64,000 nucleotides of DNA from Brevibacillus_H sp049846925. GTDB taxonomy: Bacteria; Bacillota; Bacilli; Brevibacillales; Brevibacillaceae. The position numbers were made by a program, and so were the translations under genes. The stretch lies in assembly GCF_049846925.1 (NCBI RefSeq), contig NZ_JBNCMT010000002.1, positions 163,186 to 227,185 on the forward strand, in the 5' to 3' direction. The notes under the pieces are model-generated. The model was not told the origin of the DNA, ran no database searches, and saw only the letters and a program-made list of their open reading frames with translations. Within the stretch, counting starts at the first letter, position 1, and each line of letters starts with the position of its first letter. Positions 8,112-16,479 of this stretch are shown here, piece by piece.

Positions 8112-9815
8112 TTAATGTGAGATGACCTCCGTTCTCTTGGTTTCACCATTGACCTTTTGTCTTCGTTTATCCGAGAAGAAAGCGATGAATATGCTTGGAA
8201 TAAGTAAGAAACTAACCAAATGAAAAGTTGAGCTAAATCCCTTTGCCATATCCGATCGTATTTCAGCATTGATACTTGGCCACAACTGTTTAATCTGTTC
8301 TCGATTATGATCAAAAGCTACTTTAATCGTTTCCTGCATTTGACTTGGTGCTTGAAGAAATGCTTCCTTTTCACGTTGATCGACCTGTTCCAAAACTTTC
8401 TCTAATGTCATCTTTTGCTGGGCGTTTCCTTCTTGTAGCGATTCATAGTTCATTGATTGAATACTTGTAATCATTCCGTCTTTCATAGACGCATCAAGTG
8501 CGGAAGCTTGAATCGTTTGTATAGCTTTGTCACGAGCAGTTGAAAGTTCGTTCTTCATATTACTGCTCAGTATCGTAGCTAATAGAGCGACACCGATTAC
8601 CATCCCGAGTGTACGAGCCACATTGGTAACTCCTGAAACGATCCCAAGCTTGTCGGCAGGAATGTTGTTAACAGCTGAACCAAAAAGCGGCACAACCGAT
8701 ATACCAAGCCCTGCACCTAACAGAGAAAGTCGCCACACCGCGTCAAAGCGAGACGAATCCGCATCTAGGCTGCCAAATAAATAAACCGCTACAGTGATAA
8801 TGGTCAAACCGATACTTGACAAAAAGCGACCACCTATTTTTTCAGAAACCGGCCCGGAAACTACCGAAAATACCGTTGCAGTCAAAGAGCTTGCAATGAT
8901 CGTCATTCCCGCTTCAAGCACAGACATATTACGTAAACTTGTTAAGTAAAAGGCGATTAAAAAACTTCCAGCAGACGTTCCAATCGAAGTAAATAATAGT
9001 GCAGTGGAAGAAGTGGTAAAGGTTGAAATGCGTATCAATGACAAGGGGAGCATCGGATCTTTTGATCTTCTTTCAACAACTATAAACAATTTAATTGACA
9101 ATAATGATCCTGCGAATAACGATAACACGTAGAAGGAACTCCAACCATAATCCGATGTCTCTATTAATCCTAAAGTGAAACAAAAAATGGCAACTGAAAT
9201 CGTTAACATTCCTGCAATATCCATGTTTTTGCTAGCGGTTTTGTCGTAAGACTCTTTTATTAATATGTAAGAAACGATAAACGAAATGATAGCAATCGGA
9301 AGATTTACGAAATATACAGACTGCCAATTGAAGTACTCGGTCAAAATTCCTCCTAGTGCTGGCCCACTTGCACTAGCCACGCCTGCTATTGCTCCCCAGA
9401 TCCCTAGAACAGCGCCATGTTTTTCTTTCGGAAAAAGTTGAATGGCAAGCGGAATGGTGACGGGTACAATAATGGCCGCACTTAAGCCTTGCAACACACG
9501 AAACAAAATGAGTAAATCAAGTGTTGATGCGATTCCGCACAAAAAAGAAGTTAACGTAAACAAAATTAGTCCAATGAGAAAAAGTTTTTTGCGACCAAAT
9601 TGATCCGCTATGCGCGAAGCTGTTAACATCAATACCGCAAATGCTATATTGTATCCATTTATGATCCAACTAATATCTCTCACATCACGATTAAAATATT
9701 CAGCCGTTTTCGGCAATGAAATATTCACAATTGTTGTATCCAGCAGTGCGATAAAATATCCTAAAATAATACCAATAAATGTTAGTGTTGTTCTACCCCT
9801 ACTCAAATTGTTCAC
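8112..9815 (-). CDS. MFS multidrug efflux transporter, DHA2/EmrB-QacA type
   Basis: 567 aa, GTG start with GAGGGAGA upstream. About 14 membrane helices. Motif A-like RIADQFGRKKLFLIG follows helix 2, and helix 1 contains LDTTIVNISLP, the D1 motif of DHA2 drug/proton antiporters. A long extracellular loop between the last helices (about residues 425-525) is typical. It would expel hydrophobic or cationic compounds using the proton gradient. It follows the tetR gene by 78 bp on the same strand, so the two form a self-regulated efflux operon carried by the transposon. Confidence 0.93.
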   Translation of the reverse strand: MNNLSRGRTTLTFIGIILGYFIALLDTTIVNISLPKTAEYFNRDVRDISWIINGYNIAFAVLMLTASRIADQFGRKKLFLIGLILFTLTSFLCGIASTLDLLILFRVLQGLSAAIIVPVTIPLAIQLFPKEKHGAVLGIWGAIAGVASASGPALGGILTEYFNWQSVYFVNLPIAIISFIVSYILIKESYDKTASKNMDIAGMLTISVAIFCFTLGLIETSDYGWSSFYVLSLFAGSLLSIKLFIVVERRSKDPMLPLSLIRISTFTTSSTALLFTSIGTSAGSFLIAFYLTSLRNMSVLEAGMTIIASSLTATVFSVVSGPVSEKIGGRFLSSIGLTIITVAVYLFGSLDADSSRFDAVWRLSLLGAGLGISVVPLFGSAVNNIPADKLGIVSGVTNVARTLGMVIGVALLATILSSNMKNELSTARDKAIQTIQASALDASMKDGMITSIQSMNYESLQEGNAQQKMTLEKVLEQVDQREKEAFLQAPSQMQETIKVAFDHNREQIKQLWPSINAEIRSDMAKGFSSTFHLVSFLLIPSIFIAFFSDKRRQKVNGETKRTEVISH

Positions 9816-9893
9816 CCGCTGCCATCTCCCTCTCTATAATATTGTTGTTTTGCAACCATTGTTGTCCTGCAATCTCAGTTGCCGAAACCACTG

Positions 9894-10499
9894 TCATTCA
9901 TCCTTAGAAAAATTAAATTTTTGTTTCGCCCCTAATAATCGATTTGAAAAATCTTCCATCGCAGCAAGAACTTCTGGTTCAATAATACCCGATCGTAAAC
10001 AGTCGTCGTCAAAAATACAGTCAAATACCGCTACGATCATAAAAGCAGTTTGCTTTGGAAATTCCACATTGAACAAACCAGCCTCAACACCTTCTTCGAT
10101 AACAGATTGTACAAGTGGCTTAATTTCGTTATTACATCGAACTTCAAACAAATGATTCAGCACTAAACTTTCATTTTGATGGATGTAACTCATGAGGTCG
10201 CTATTCCAACCTTCAAAATAAATAAAAGATTTGGCCATCTGTTCAAATTTATGAATCGCATCTATTTGACTGTTACGCGCAGTCATTTCCATTACGTGAA
10301 TAAGGCGATCAGAGTAACGCTCAAGCAGGTGATCAACTAACTCATCTTTCGATTTGAAATAATGATAAAACGTTCCTTTTGCAATGCCCATTCGTTGCAC
10401 AATATCCTGAACCGTTGTTTTTTCGAAGCCTTTTTCCAAAAACAGACGTTCGGCCGTTTGTATAATTTCGTTAAGCCCTTCGTCACGTGTCCTGGCCAT
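9894..10499 (-). CDS. TetR-family repressor of the efflux gene
   Basis: 201 aa. The N-terminal helix-turn-helix is clear (ETAERLFLEKGFEKTTVQDI-like, then MGIAKGTFYHYFKSKDELVDHLLE), with a C-terminal ligand domain that cannot be assigned. It is the first gene of the operon and an inverted repeat lies in its own promoter, so it should repress itself and the MFS gene until an effector binds. Confidence 0.93.
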   Translation of the reverse strand: MARTRDEGLNEIIQTAERLFLEKGFEKTTVQDIVQRMGIAKGTFYHYFKSKDELVDHLLERYSDRLIHVMEMTARNSQIDAIHKFEQMAKSFIYFEGWNSDLMSYIHQNESLVLNHLFEVRCNNEIKPLVQSVIEEGVEAGLFNVEFPKQTAFMIVAVFDCIFDDDCLRSGIIEPEVLAAMEDFSNRLLGAKQKFNFSKDE

Positions 10500-10529
10500 C
10501 GATTATCACATCTCTTTCAATTTTTTCCA

Positions 10530-10559
10530 ATTATAATTCACCGACCGTCCGTCGGTCAA
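10530..10559 (-). promoter_or_regulatory. tetR promoter with TetR operator in the spacer
   Basis: On the minus strand TTGACC (10554-10559) and TATAAT (10530-10535) are 18 bases apart. The palindrome ACCGAC-n5-GTCGGT (10540-10556) fills the spacer, a classic position for TetR autorepression. Confidence 0.8.
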
Positions 10560-10665
10560 TAATATTCTAAAAAATATATGTCGATAATCTTTAATACCGA
10601 TCATATAGATATTAACGATTGCAAAACAATAGAAGATTACGCTCTCGGATCGATACATACATACA

Positions 10666-10755
10666 TTCATTCATCACTACAACTCCGAGCGATATCAGTG
10701 GATATTAAAGAAAATGACTCCTGATGAATATAGAAGCCATCTTTTAACTGCATAG
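10666..10755 (+). pseudogene. C-terminal scrap of an IS3-family OrfB transposase
   Basis: In one frame the sequence reads FIHHYNSERYQWILKKMT then PDEYRSHLLTA and a stop. This matches the usual carboxy end of IS3/IS150-type OrfB (YN..R.Q..L..MTPVEYR). Only about 30 residues are left, and the rest of the IS is absent. It marks a deletion or recombination scar where the cargo meets the tnpA remnant. Confidence 0.65.
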
Positions 10756-10766
10756 GTTGTTTTAAT

Positions 10767-10958
10767 TTGTGTCCACAATATGAGTTACTTACAATTATGC
10801 TGCAAAGCATCTTATCCGACCGTAAATGGTTCGATATGATGACTCCGGAAGATTTGCGGGCGCTTACCCCGCTGATCTACACGCACGTAAACCCTTACGG
10901 CACTTTTAGGCTGAACATGAGTGAACGCCTTCCGTTGGAAGAAGGTGTTATTGCGTGA
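10767..10958 (+). pseudogene. C-terminal scrap of a Tn3-family transposase (tnpA)
   Basis: About 60 residues are left. TPEDLRALTPLIYTHVNPYG followed by TFRLNMSERLPL is the conserved carboxy end of Tn3-type TnpA. Everything upstream, including the catalytic DDE core, is missing. The stop TGA overlaps the GTG start of the next gene (GTGA), the usual sign of translational coupling in the ancestral transposon. Confidence 0.8.
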
Positions 10959-11662
10959 GTGAAAGACGCATATCCCCGAAACGCAAAGCGTAGGAGCTGG
11001 CGAAGTATCTCCGGGGGGAACGGCCAGATTATGCCTATCTCAAAAGCCTGTTTCAGCATCTTCGAGCAGAGTTGGAGGTAGAGGTTCCAAAAACAGCAAA
11101 GAAGCTCCCTTATGTTCCAACAGAAGAGGAGCTTAAGCGCTACTACGATGTGGTTTGGCAAGCGAAGAACTTTCAAGACATGATGATCGTCAAGACGCTG
11201 CTATTTACCGGCGTTCGGGTAAGCGAACTAATCAACATCAAGTTGTCCGATGTTGATTTCCACTACTGCCAAATCCGGATTAACAAGGGCAAAGGGAGCA
11301 AGGATCGCATCGTTCCATTCCCTCAATCATTCAAAGAAATGCTGGCCATGCACGCCGATTCAATGAAAAAGAAGCAGGCGGTTTACCTGTTCGAATCATC
11401 GTGGAAGAAAAAATATACGGATCGGGGAATACGAAAGATTCTGGCCAAATATTCAGAGGAAGCCGGTCTTGTGCAAAATCTGTCGCCGCACAAGCTACGG
11501 CATTTCCTGCTGACCTGGCTAAAAAAGCAGGGCATCGATGACGCACTCATACAGCCTTTTTCCGGCCACGAAAGCCGTAAGTCGTTGGAAGTTTATTCAA
11601 AGCTGGCGATCACTGATGCCCAGCAGGAGTACAACGAGGTCATCAATAAATTATCCATTTAA
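10955..11662 (+). pseudogene. Tyrosine recombinase (TnpI-like) with amber codon 13
   Basis: The reading frame from the GTG at 10955 would give 235 aa but meets TAG at 10991-10993, where a CAG-to-TAG change is the simplest explanation. Beyond it the protein is open: ELAKYLRGERPDYAYLKSL and then a complete catalytic domain with Arg in FTGVRVSE, Lys in KGKGSKDR, HKLRH, GHESRKS and the nucleophile in LEVYSKL. Such recombinases resolve cointegrates in Tn4430-like elements. No good internal start is visible, so it is probably not made unless the codon is suppressed. Its stop lies in the right inverted repeat. Confidence 0.8.
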
Positions 11663-11708
11663 TTACCATCTACTTTGCGGGTGGTGTCAGCTTCGCTGGT
11701 ACTACCCC
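11657..11708 (-). repeat. Terminal inverted repeat, right (IRR, 52 bp)
   Basis: Exact reverse complement of 6735-6786, with the outer end CCCC at 11705-11708. Confidence 0.93.
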
Positions 11709-11713
11709 AACTA
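11709..11713. repeat. Target-site duplication, right copy (AACTA)
   Basis: AACTA immediately after the right inverted repeat, matching 6730-6734. Confidence 0.85.
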
Positions 11714-11731
11714 ACGGATATGAAAGCTAAA

Positions 11732-11785
11732 AATAAAGGGCTCCACATATTATGCATGACTAATATGTGGAACCCTTTATTTTAT
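11732..11785. terminator. Bidirectional terminator
   Basis: AATAAAGGGCTCCACATATTA pairs with TAATATGTGGAACCCTTTAT across an 8-base loop, followed by TTTATTTGATTTT; the left arm is preceded by an A-run. It serves the convergent genes on both sides. Confidence 0.8.
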
Positions 11786-11859
11786 TTGATTTTCTTAAGT
11801 TTAGGTCTTGATAAGTTGATATAGGATGGTCTTTTTCTGTATAAAAATGTCTACTTAGG

Positions 11860-12618
11860 TTATTGACAACAAGAAGCAATTTCAAATGATTCTGAGGATT
11901 TAAGCAGTAATAAAGAAAGATCTCGTTCCTTGGCGCTGGCGGTTAGTCGTGTAAGAATATCCGGTGTTTGTTGATAGCCCGGTGGATTGTGGAAGGCACC
12001 ATAATGAATGGGAAGGAGCCATTTCGCTTTCAGGATGGCCCCTGCTGCTACCGCTTGCTCGGGAGTCAAACAGATTGGTTGATGACTGGGGATTACCCCT
12101 TCTTCTTGAATCATCGCCGCATTTACTGGTAGGCAAGCGATATCGATTGGACCGTACTCCTCTGCGATTTTCCACCAGTATCCATGCCATAACGTATCCC
12201 CCGTGTGAATGAGTTTCGCCTCTCCCGCTTGGACAATCCAGGAGATTTGCGGGTCACCTAATCCATCCACGGCATATGTTGCGGTAATGGTAAGATCTCC
12301 AATTTCAATAGACTGATGTTTTGCAACACCTGTCACGTTAGTTAACTCTGTTGATTTGGCTGCTTCCGCAGATTCGGACGGCAGAAAAACGGGTGTATGT
12401 TTCCCATAGAATGTGACAATTGCTTTATGGTCGAAGTGGTCAGAATGTACGTGTGTTACCAGCACAGCATCGACTGGACCAAATTCATCCAAGGAATGAA
12501 ATGTCTCATGAGTTTTGCCAAAAAATCCTTCGTTAACATAATATAGCGGATCGATCACGATTGTGGTTTGGTTATAACGGACTAACACTCCTGCCCAATT
12601 CAGTCTCTGTACAAACAC
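11860..12618 (-). CDS. UlaG-like MBL-fold metal-dependent hydrolase
   Basis: 252 aa, GTG start (MFVQRLNWAG) behind GGGGGCGG. The metal motif THVHSDHFD, HTGDT and the distal LLPIHYGAFHNPPGY ligand region are present. The short length and the early IDPLY strand fit the UlaG/L-ascorbate-6-phosphate-lactonase-like branch of the metallo-beta-lactamase fold. The substrate cannot be inferred. It lies outside the transposon and is only distantly like the hydrolase carried in it. Confidence 0.85.
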   Translation of the reverse strand: MFVQRLNWAGVLVRYNQTTIVIDPLYYVNEGFFGKTHETFHSLDEFGPVDAVLVTHVHSDHFDHKAIVTFYGKHTPVFLPSESAEAAKSTELTNVTGVAKHQSIEIGDLTITATYAVDGLGDPQISWIVQAGEAKLIHTGDTLWHGYWWKIAEEYGPIDIACLPVNAAMIQEEGVIPSHQPICLTPEQAVAAGAILKAKWLLPIHYGAFHNPPGYQQTPDILTRLTASAKERDLSLLLLKSSESFEIASCCQ

Positions 12619-12771
12619 GATAGCCGCCCCCTTCTATAATGGAAATGGAAAAAACTAGATAACTATGAGTATACTGGCGGTACTACCATTCGTAAAATTG
12701 AATCTATTGAAACTTACGATCGAAAATACTGATACATTAATCTCGACCTTGATGGGTGGTTCGTTAAACTA

Positions 12772-12804
12772 AAGAAACCGCTCATTTGAGCGGTTTCTTC
12801 CTTT
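12772..12804 (-). terminator. Terminator of the oppA-like gene
   Basis: AAGAAACCGCTC (12772-12783) pairs perfectly with GAGCGGTTTCTT (12788-12799). Both sides carry A/T runs, so it may act in both directions. Confidence 0.85.
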
Positions 12805-12809
12805 TTCAA

Positions 12810-14459
12810 TTATTCCATAGAAGCCCATTTGTAGTCGACGTTGCCCTGGGTATCTACAATCACGCCTTTTACGCTGTCCTTTTTCACCCATGATTGGGTG
12901 TAGTAGTAAATCGGAAGGATTGGCATGTCTTCCATCAGCACTTGTTCTGCTTCAGCAAGCAGTTTTTTACGCTTCTCTGGATCTGCTTCGGTAGCCGATT
13001 TGTTCAGAGCATCTTTATATTTTTGATTTTCCCAACGGGTATCGTTGTTTCCACCATCTTTATCCTTAAACAGGTCAAGGAATGTGAGTGGGTCATTGTA
13101 GTCAGCCAACCAACCCATTCGGCCAATTTGGAAGTTTCCTTGATGCATATCTTCGATGTATACTTTCCATTCCTTGTTTTCGAGTTTCACGTCTACACCC
13201 AGTGCTTTTTTCCACTGGTCTTGAACGGATTCTGCAATTTTCTTATGAGCTTCAGAGGTGTTAAATGATAAGGAAATTGGTGGCAGGCTTGTGATTCCAA
13301 GTTCTTTCATACCTTCAGCGAGATACTGCTTCGCTTTTTCGACGTCGTTATCTTGGAAGAATGGGCTGTTGCCTACGGAGTTGGAATCGGGTATGAAGCC
13401 GAGGGCTGGCTGTTGATTTGCCTGTGTTACGTTATCGATGATCGCTTGGCGATTCAGTGCATATACGAACGCTTTGCGGATTTTCACATTATTGAATGGT
13501 GGCTTTTCTGTATTAAATTTGTACATATACGTACCGGAAATCGGAACAGTTGTCATTTTTCCGGAAGCCTTCAAAGCTTGCATTGCATCCGTAGGAAGAC
13601 TGCTCAAAGGAGATCCAGCCCAGTCAATTTCCCCATTGTCATACATGGCGAGTTCTGTATTCTCATCTTCCACCATGGAGAATTCAATCCGATCCAGTTT
13701 TACAGCATCTTTATCCCAATAGTGCTCGTTTTTCTCCAGAATCAGCTTGCTCTTATGCTCCCACTCTACCATCTTGAATGGACCATTACCAACGTGGGTT
13801 TTGGCTTCAGCCGCCCAGTTCGCATTGCCTGTTACAACTTTTTGGTTAACCGGATAGTAGGTGTAGAATGCCGTCAACTCAAGGAAAAACGGAGTCGGGT
13901 TCTCCAATTGAACTTGTAGTGTCTTGTCGTCGAGTGCTTTCACCCCGACATCATCAATACTTTTCCCTTGTCCTTTGTTAAACTTTTCACCGTCTTTGAT
14001 AAAGTAGAGCTGGTACGCATAGTTGGAAGCCGTCTTTGGATCAAGGGCACGTTTCCATGCATACTCAAAATCATGAGCAGTTACAGGATCACCGTTGCTC
14101 CACTTCCCTTCCCGAAGTGTAAAGGTATACGTCTTCAGGTCTGCCGACACATCTACTTTTTCTGCTGCTGACTCATGCGGCTTGCCATCGTCACCTGTAC
14201 GGGTCAACCCGTCAAAGGTAGCACGGACGATTGCACCCGAGGTCGTATCCTCTGCAAGACCTGGGTCAGCCGTTGGCGGTTCACTGTGCAGATTCAGCTT
14301 GAGTGTCTTGGAACCTGCGTTAGTTGCTGGAGTTTGTGTAGCTGGTGTCTGATTGTTTGGCGTCTGTGTCTGGGTCGTGTTGGTAGGGCTTCCGCAACCG
14401 GCTAGAGCGGCACCAGTTACAAGGAGCGAGGTTAACAAAACAAAAATATTCTTTTTCAT
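12810..14459 (-). CDS. Oligopeptide-binding lipoprotein, OppA/MppA type
   Basis: 549 aa with a lipoprotein signal (MKKNIFVLLTSLLVTG then LAGC) and a Thr/Gln/Asn/Pro-rich linker. The SBP_bac_5 fold is recognisable (LHSEPPTADPGLAEDTTSG, LREGKWSNGDPVTAHDFEYAWKR, the FNTSEAHKKIAE region). It would capture peptides outside the membrane for an ABC importer, but no permease or ATPase genes are adjacent. It is a stand-alone gene with its own terminator, so it may feed an opp system elsewhere or act in sensing. Confidence 0.92.
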   Translation of the reverse strand: MKKNIFVLLTSLLVTGAALAGCGSPTNTTQTQTPNNQTPATQTPATNAGSKTLKLNLHSEPPTADPGLAEDTTSGAIVRATFDGLTRTGDDGKPHESAAEKVDVSADLKTYTFTLREGKWSNGDPVTAHDFEYAWKRALDPKTASNYAYQLYFIKDGEKFNKGQGKSIDDVGVKALDDKTLQVQLENPTPFFLELTAFYTYYPVNQKVVTGNANWAAEAKTHVGNGPFKMVEWEHKSKLILEKNEHYWDKDAVKLDRIEFSMVEDENTELAMYDNGEIDWAGSPLSSLPTDAMQALKASGKMTTVPISGTYMYKFNTEKPPFNNVKIRKAFVYALNRQAIIDNVTQANQQPALGFIPDSNSVGNSPFFQDNDVEKAKQYLAEGMKELGITSLPPISLSFNTSEAHKKIAESVQDQWKKALGVDVKLENKEWKVYIEDMHQGNFQIGRMGWLADYNDPLTFLDLFKDKDGGNNDTRWENQKYKDALNKSATEADPEKRKKLLAEAEQVLMEDMPILPIYYYTQSWVKKDSVKGVIVDTQGNVDYKWASME

Positions 14460-14641
14460 GTTAATTCCCCCTTTTCTATGGCTCTACGGATACTATACAT
14501 TGGAATTTTTAGAAAAAACCAAATTTTAAGATTGTTTTATTATGATTTATTAGAATAGTTTAATTATTAAAATTTGTGTAAAAATTAATTTTGTTGAGTG
14601 AAAGTAAACACCTGTAACTGCTGGAAAGTGCAGGAACATGC

Positions 14642-14679
14642 TTGACATGAATATCATCCAACACTACAATCAGTAGTGT
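14642..14679 (+). promoter_or_regulatory. blaI-like promoter overlapped by BlaI-type operator
   Basis: TTGACA (14642-14647) and TACAAT (14665-14670) are 17 bases apart. The palindrome ACACTAC-n5-GTAGTGT (14661-14679) covers the -10 box. It resembles BlaI/MecI operators (TACA...TGTA core). Confidence 0.82.
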
Positions 14680-14694
14680 GCGAGGTGGCAACAC

Positions 14695-15114
14695 ATGAAA
14701 ATACAAAACTTTAAATATCATGAAAGTGGTTTGAACCGATTTTTTGGACCGCTTGAAGCGAAGATCATGAACATCTTGTGGGACAGCTCTCCGAAGACGA
14801 TCAAAGACGTGCAAGGAAAGCTGGAGCAAGAAAAAAGCGTAAATTTCAACACGGTGATGACCGTAATGAATCGGTTGGTTGAAAAGGGAATCTTGCAGAA
14901 AAAGACAGAGGGAAGGCTTACCCATTTCTGGCCCGTCCTGTCGAGAGATGAATTTCTCGAGACACAATCCAAGGAATTGACGCATGAGCTCATGGAGGAA
15001 TTTGGCCCGCTAGTCGTCAATCATATGCTCGATGCTTTGGAAGAAGTGGACATGGGGCTATTGGAAAAGCTGGAAATGAAAATCAAAGACCTAAAAAAAG
15101 AAAAGGAACGTTAA
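14695..15114 (+). CDS. BlaI/MecI-family transcriptional repressor
   Basis: 139 aa. The winged-helix region reads LGPLEAKIMNILW-like and NFNTVMTVMNRLVEKGILQK, and the C-terminal half is a helical dimerisation segment. Family members bind TACA/TGTA palindromes and are inactivated by proteolysis triggered by a BlaR1-type partner, which is the next gene (4 bp away). No beta-lactamase gene is adjacent; the second operator copy lies before doxX, suggesting a different regulon. Confidence 0.92.
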   Translation: MKIQNFKYHESGLNRFFGPLEAKIMNILWDSSPKTIKDVQGKLEQEKSVNFNTVMTVMNRLVEKGILQKKTEGRLTHFWPVLSRDEFLETQSKELTHELMEEFGPLVVNHMLDALEEVDMGLLEKLEMKIKDLKKEKER

Positions 15115-15118
15115 AACC

Positions 15119-15967
15119 ATGTGGGAAAATCGTTCAAAGGTTTTATTTGGTTCGGGTGTTCTAATCGCAGGCTTGATCATAATCCAAATGATCATGTATG
15201 CACTCTATGTACTAGTAGGGATAGACCCACACTTCAACCTGATTCAAATTTGCGATAGTTGGGTGAAAAAGTACGATCTACATTCACTGAGTTATGTCCT
15301 GAACGTTTTGGTGTTTTATACGCTCTCTCTTATGGTCTGGGGGATCTATAAACAAATCCGATTATCGAGGCAAGCATACCGAAAGATGGTTGGCATAAAG
15401 GACAGTTCTGTTACCGAGCAAATGAATCAAGCATACAGCCATTCCAAACAGGATATTCTTGTGATCCGCCATGCAGATCCACTTGCATTTACAATGGGAT
15501 TCATGAAAACACGAATTGTTCTTTCCACAGGGCTGCTGGAATTATTAGACGAAGATGAAAGTAAAGCCGTCATTTACCATGAGAAGTACCACTTAAAACA
15601 TAGTGATCCTTTGAAAACGTTACTGCTATACCTGTTTTCTTCTGTAATGTGGTATCTTCCTATTCTGAAATCGTTCCATCAAAACTATAGAATCATCAGA
15701 GAGTTACTCGCAGACAAATATTCGATTGAACAAATGCAGACACCTACACATCTGGGAAGTGCACTGATCAAAATGATCAAGAGAGGGAAATCTACCCCAC
15801 TGCCTTTTTCGCATGTATCGTTTGCTGAGACCTCGATCAATTATCGAATCAAGCAGTTAGTAGAGCCCGAGTCAGACCTGCCATTGCATTTTCCACTGAA
15901 ATCATTGATGATCTCGATAAAAATACTCTTAGTTTTATTCACTTCGTTTATTTTGGCTTTGTCTTAA
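15119..15967 (+). CDS. M56-family (BlaR1/MecR1-like) membrane metallopeptidase without sensor domain
   Basis: 282 aa. There are about four membrane segments (residues 9-35, 55-75, 170-187, 265-282) and a zinc-protease site HEKYH with a downstream ELLADKY glutamate. BlaR1 has in addition a penicillin-binding sensor at its C-terminus; here the protein stops after the last helix, so beta-lactam sensing is not supported. It probably cleaves or signals to the BlaI-like repressor encoded just upstream. Confidence 0.88.
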   Translation: MWENRSKVLFGSGVLIAGLIIIQMIMYALYVLVGIDPHFNLIQICDSWVKKYDLHSLSYVLNVLVFYTLSLMVWGIYKQIRLSRQAYRKMVGIKDSSVTEQMNQAYSHSKQDILVIRHADPLAFTMGFMKTRIVLSTGLLELLDEDESKAVIYHEKYHLKHSDPLKTLLLYLFSSVMWYLPILKSFHQNYRIIRELLADKYSIEQMQTPTHLGSALIKMIKRGKSTPLPFSHVSFAETSINYRIKQLVEPESDLPLHFPLKSLMISIKILLVLFTSFILALS

Positions 15968-15983
15968 TTTTTTTTAGGAAATT

Positions 15984-16000
15984 ACACTACACTGTGTAGT
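15984..16000 (+). promoter_or_regulatory. Second BlaI-type operator, upstream of doxX
   Basis: ACTACAC-T-GTGTAGT (15986-16000) shares the ACTAC...GTAGT arms with the operator before the blaI-like gene. It lies 42 bases before the doxX start, so doxX is the likely target of the repressor. Confidence 0.7.
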
Positions 16001-16041
16001 TTAAAAAATAGATCTTATTCAATCAACTAGGGAGGAAAACA

Positions 16042-16446
16042 ATGATGAAATGGAATAACGATACGGCAAACTTGCTTCTTCGAGTAGTATTGGGAATTAC
16101 TTTTTTGGTGCATGGGCTTGATAAATTCGGAAACGGCATCGAAAACGTTGTAGGCTTCTTCGGGAAAATCGGGTTGCCTGGTTTCATGGCTTATTTCGTC
16201 GCTGGTGTTGAGGTTGTTGGCGGTATTGCCTTGATCCTCGGTCTTGGCACACGTATTTTTTCTGCTCTTTTTGCAATCATCATGCTGGTTGCCATTGGTA
16301 CCGTGAAAATTGGTAAAGGCTTCTCAGGCGGGTATGAATTTGAGCTTGCCTTGATGGCGATGTCTCTTTCTCTCGTAGTGAGCGGTGCACGTTTCATGGC
16401 TTTGGACAGTCTGTTTACGAAAAAAAGCAGTGTGAGCAATTCATAA
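16042..16446 (+). CDS. DoxX-family membrane protein
   Basis: 134 aa. Start ATGATG behind GGAGGAAAAC. Four hydrophobic helices and the DoxX signature (LLRVVLGITFLVHGLDKFG, then GVEVVGGIALILGLGTR). DoxX-like proteins are integral membrane components linked to redox or thiol-stress functions; the biochemical role here is unknown. Operator sharing with the BlaI/BlaR-like pair suggests envelope-stress induction. Confidence 0.9.
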   Translation: MMKWNNDTANLLLRVVLGITFLVHGLDKFGNGIENVVGFFGKIGLPGFMAYFVAGVEVVGGIALILGLGTRIFSALFAIIMLVAIGTVKIGKGFSGGYEFELALMAMSLSLVVSGARFMALDSLFTKKSSVSNS

Positions 16447-16479
16447 TTAACTATCAGCTAAGGTTTGTTAGTACTTTGT

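Larger units (their letters stand above)
6735..11708. mobile_element. Tn3-type transposon with tetR-MFS and metallo-hydrolase cargo; transposase lost
   Basis: A 4974-bp unit bounded by 52-bp perfect inverted repeats whose outer ends read GGGG, as in the Tn3 family, and flanked by the 5-bp duplication AACTA, the duplication length that family produces. Inside, left to right: a metallo-hydrolase, an MFS efflux protein and its TetR regulator (all minus), an IS3 transposase scrap, the C-terminal scrap of a Tn3-type transposase, and a tyrosine recombinase with an amber codon (all plus). Without transposase it cannot move itself, but the ends are intact and could be mobilised in trans by a matching TnpA. 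The perfect repeats and duplication suggest a fairly recent insertion. Confidence 0.88.

Noticed and set aside
11072..11662. Tyrosine recombinase read as a normal 196-aa gene from a TTG
   Set aside because: The upstream frame after the amber codon continues the protein and the TTG lacks a proper ribosome site. A broken longer gene explains it better.
5679..11713. A complete phage-defence island
   Set aside because: Only one dead OLD-like remnant is present; the transposon cargo is an efflux system and a hydrolase with no defence hallmark.
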